From: Fibrobacterota bacterium
GTDB taxonomy: Bacteria; Fibrobacterota; Chitinivibrionia; Chitinivibrionales; Chitinispirillaceae
Assembly: GCA_023412475.1 (NCBI GenBank)
Contig: JAEYNR010000008.1
Location: forward strand, 1 to 64,000
Length of the DNA stretch: 64,000 nt
Reading direction: 5' to 3'
Shown: piece by piece, positions 63,901-64,000 of the stretch
How the letters are laid out: each line of letters opens with the position of its first letter
How positions within the stretch are numbered: the first letter of the stretch is position 1
Notes under the pieces: generated by a model
The model's database searches: none
What the model was told of the DNA's origin: nothing
Seen by the model: only the letters and a program-made list of their open reading frames with translations
Program-made: the position numbers and the translations under genes

Positions 63901-64000
63901 CGAGACTTATCTGGCCCAGATTTCCAGCAGCTACAGAGATGCTCTTGTAGCCCGAAACGTTTAAATTTTCACTCTGGTTCAATAAAGAGACAGATCGTTT
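60962..64000 (-). CDS. Large outer-membrane beta-barrel-like protein, 5' end outside the window
   Basis: The reading frame is open to the right edge of the window, so the N-terminus is missing; at least 1012 codons are present. The visible start has GYKSISVAAGNLGQISLEQ, then GLDVQIGGELRPGTELKAHF, SDQGSTLDGATREISEFDMI and VAGDQ. This pattern is known in large surface proteins of Fibrobacterota and related groups with an N-terminal beta-rich plug. The C-terminal 650 residues alternate polar and aromatic residues in strands of about 10-14, ending VIMEMKAFL with a hydrophobic terminus, as in a large barrel. The exact family is unknown. A substrate channel or secretion role is speculation. Confidence 0.65.
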   Translation of the reverse strand, partial: KRSVSLLNQSENLNVSGYKSISVAAGNLGQISLEQGLDVQIGGELRPGTELKAHFSDQGSTLDGATREISEFDMIYVTLSDPKFDIVAGDQYVSWTIDGILSGEKKIKGLSVSVRPGLFSVGAFGALSGGNFTTETWHGKNGLQGPYSFSGKGEQGIITPIAGTIKIKVNGKTLEEGENKDFTVDYDLGSVTFNPKILIRDQDLIIVEYEYKLFDFQRSLLGTTAGFATRDSTFSVQGVLWSEADNKNRLIDISFDSSDMAELRKAGDKPVFGYNDRVVHENDVPEVSRYEPLYQKVDSLGKTIFRFKPFDPSFPQDREGRFRVYFSYVGKGNGSYVRDVTVREYEVYVYTGENGGDYLPLTPLSTPKRMTAGEIAGDLRLNMLKMKINVAGQDHDKNLFSSIDDDNNRSSAVRASMLAGEKSYDKRSAWLSGDYNYSSRRFNVELFDTYDRHNLWDDSTYNESEVERQFWQGNFGITPHKLLSAEIGYGQNRIDSNMTTDKFTWYSRIQPFKRIMLDYNGTLFRHHEKSRKGMNRKDIARLVFQQEKHNAELAYKVEWRTDSLNAGVGTVAAALQYGYLPWNLKQNFDFRQYRKGKTTLFGATDTGWAFSWEQSVDNHLSEWWKFNGLSSFHITKTGIQDKQNRLSSTTFLIDLNSEMNSRKSGFNSTQRYRLSSEKTSSFIQIPVLTVKGHGTHVYDDSLKEYVPSPFGDYFLQQREVYDSTDGLVRKKRLDLNWSYHPARKIKGILNDLNWYGTLLLDEHVDWRAPGWKAWVPGWFSLEQIRNPFENKNVSYSDLSYRQQIQWMPKEWERLSGDLFGQISLRKIRSYQETSTESGFNIQVKKGNLTFSDESRFCYVFHDDSLIQDFYVRDFNTVLAQRLNFAEKFEIYVQECVGWARKDDPYSKDKPVKPDSSFYVQLNPGFQWRPFNQGWAEASYMFSYVPIAGELDYRMARGISAGLSHVVSVAANFQFGKHFSLSGSYRGEVNRLPFKTSFEKGLHTVIMEMKAFL

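Overview
The window reads as a chromosomal segment of a Gram-negative, low-to-moderate GC bacterium, most probably a Fibrobacterota (Chitinispirillum-like) relative. The pointers are a TIGR02147 regulator (a paralogous family first defined in Fibrobacter succinogenes), a secreted protein with a type I dockerin, many large outer-membrane or lipoprotein genes, a dnaG-rpoD pair, and a bacterial-type V-ATPase operon with DUF2764 as found in spirochetes, Bacteroidetes and Chlamydiae. The lineage is an inference from gene content. No rRNA, tRNA or CRISPR array was seen.

Layout. 1-7.7 kb is an accessory region on the + strand: secreted proteins with paired glycine-rich hydrophobic helices (one gene split by a frameshift), a putative outer-membrane lipoprotein, an unusual soluble protein joining a SLOG-like N-terminal half to an AbiGi/ADP-ribosyltransferase-like C-terminal half, an SdpI-type membrane protein, a beta-helix protein and an Ig-like secreted protein. 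7.8-16.2 kb holds a PadR regulator, trpS, a dockerin/phosphodiester glycosidase lipoprotein, the TIGR02147 regulator and a 954-residue CARDB lipoprotein. 16.3-22.7 kb is a complete tripartite efflux operon (TolC, adaptor, RND pump) closed by its own TetR regulator. A PDZ remnant follows at 23 kb.

23.6-31.4 kb is the overlapping alpha-2-macroglobulin / penicillin-binding protein 1C pair, an envelope defence and repair module. 31.7-34.3 kb holds a YheT hydrolase, a DUF218 protein and a Cache-domain protein. 34.5-42.9 kb combines glycogen genes (glgC, malQ) with small stress-type genes (three-BON protein, phosphoribosyltransferase, RRM protein, double PRC-barrel protein, PAC2 protein) and an MFS transporter.

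43.4-51.1 kb is a seven-gene V-ATPase operon, E-DUF2764-A-B-D-I-K, ending in a clear rho-independent terminator. Its proteolipid carries the ligand pattern of Na+-binding rings. Then come murG, a class I methyltransferase, a double VanZ protein, a glutamine cyclotransferase, the dnaG-rpoD operon, a secreted protein of unknown function, and a large outer-membrane beta-barrel-like protein that runs off the right edge.

The most interesting items are the SLOG plus ART/AbiGi-like protein (3150-4238), the RND pump lacking the canonical proton-relay aspartates, the glycine-helix secreted family, the dockerin lipoprotein, and several small intergenic repeat families.
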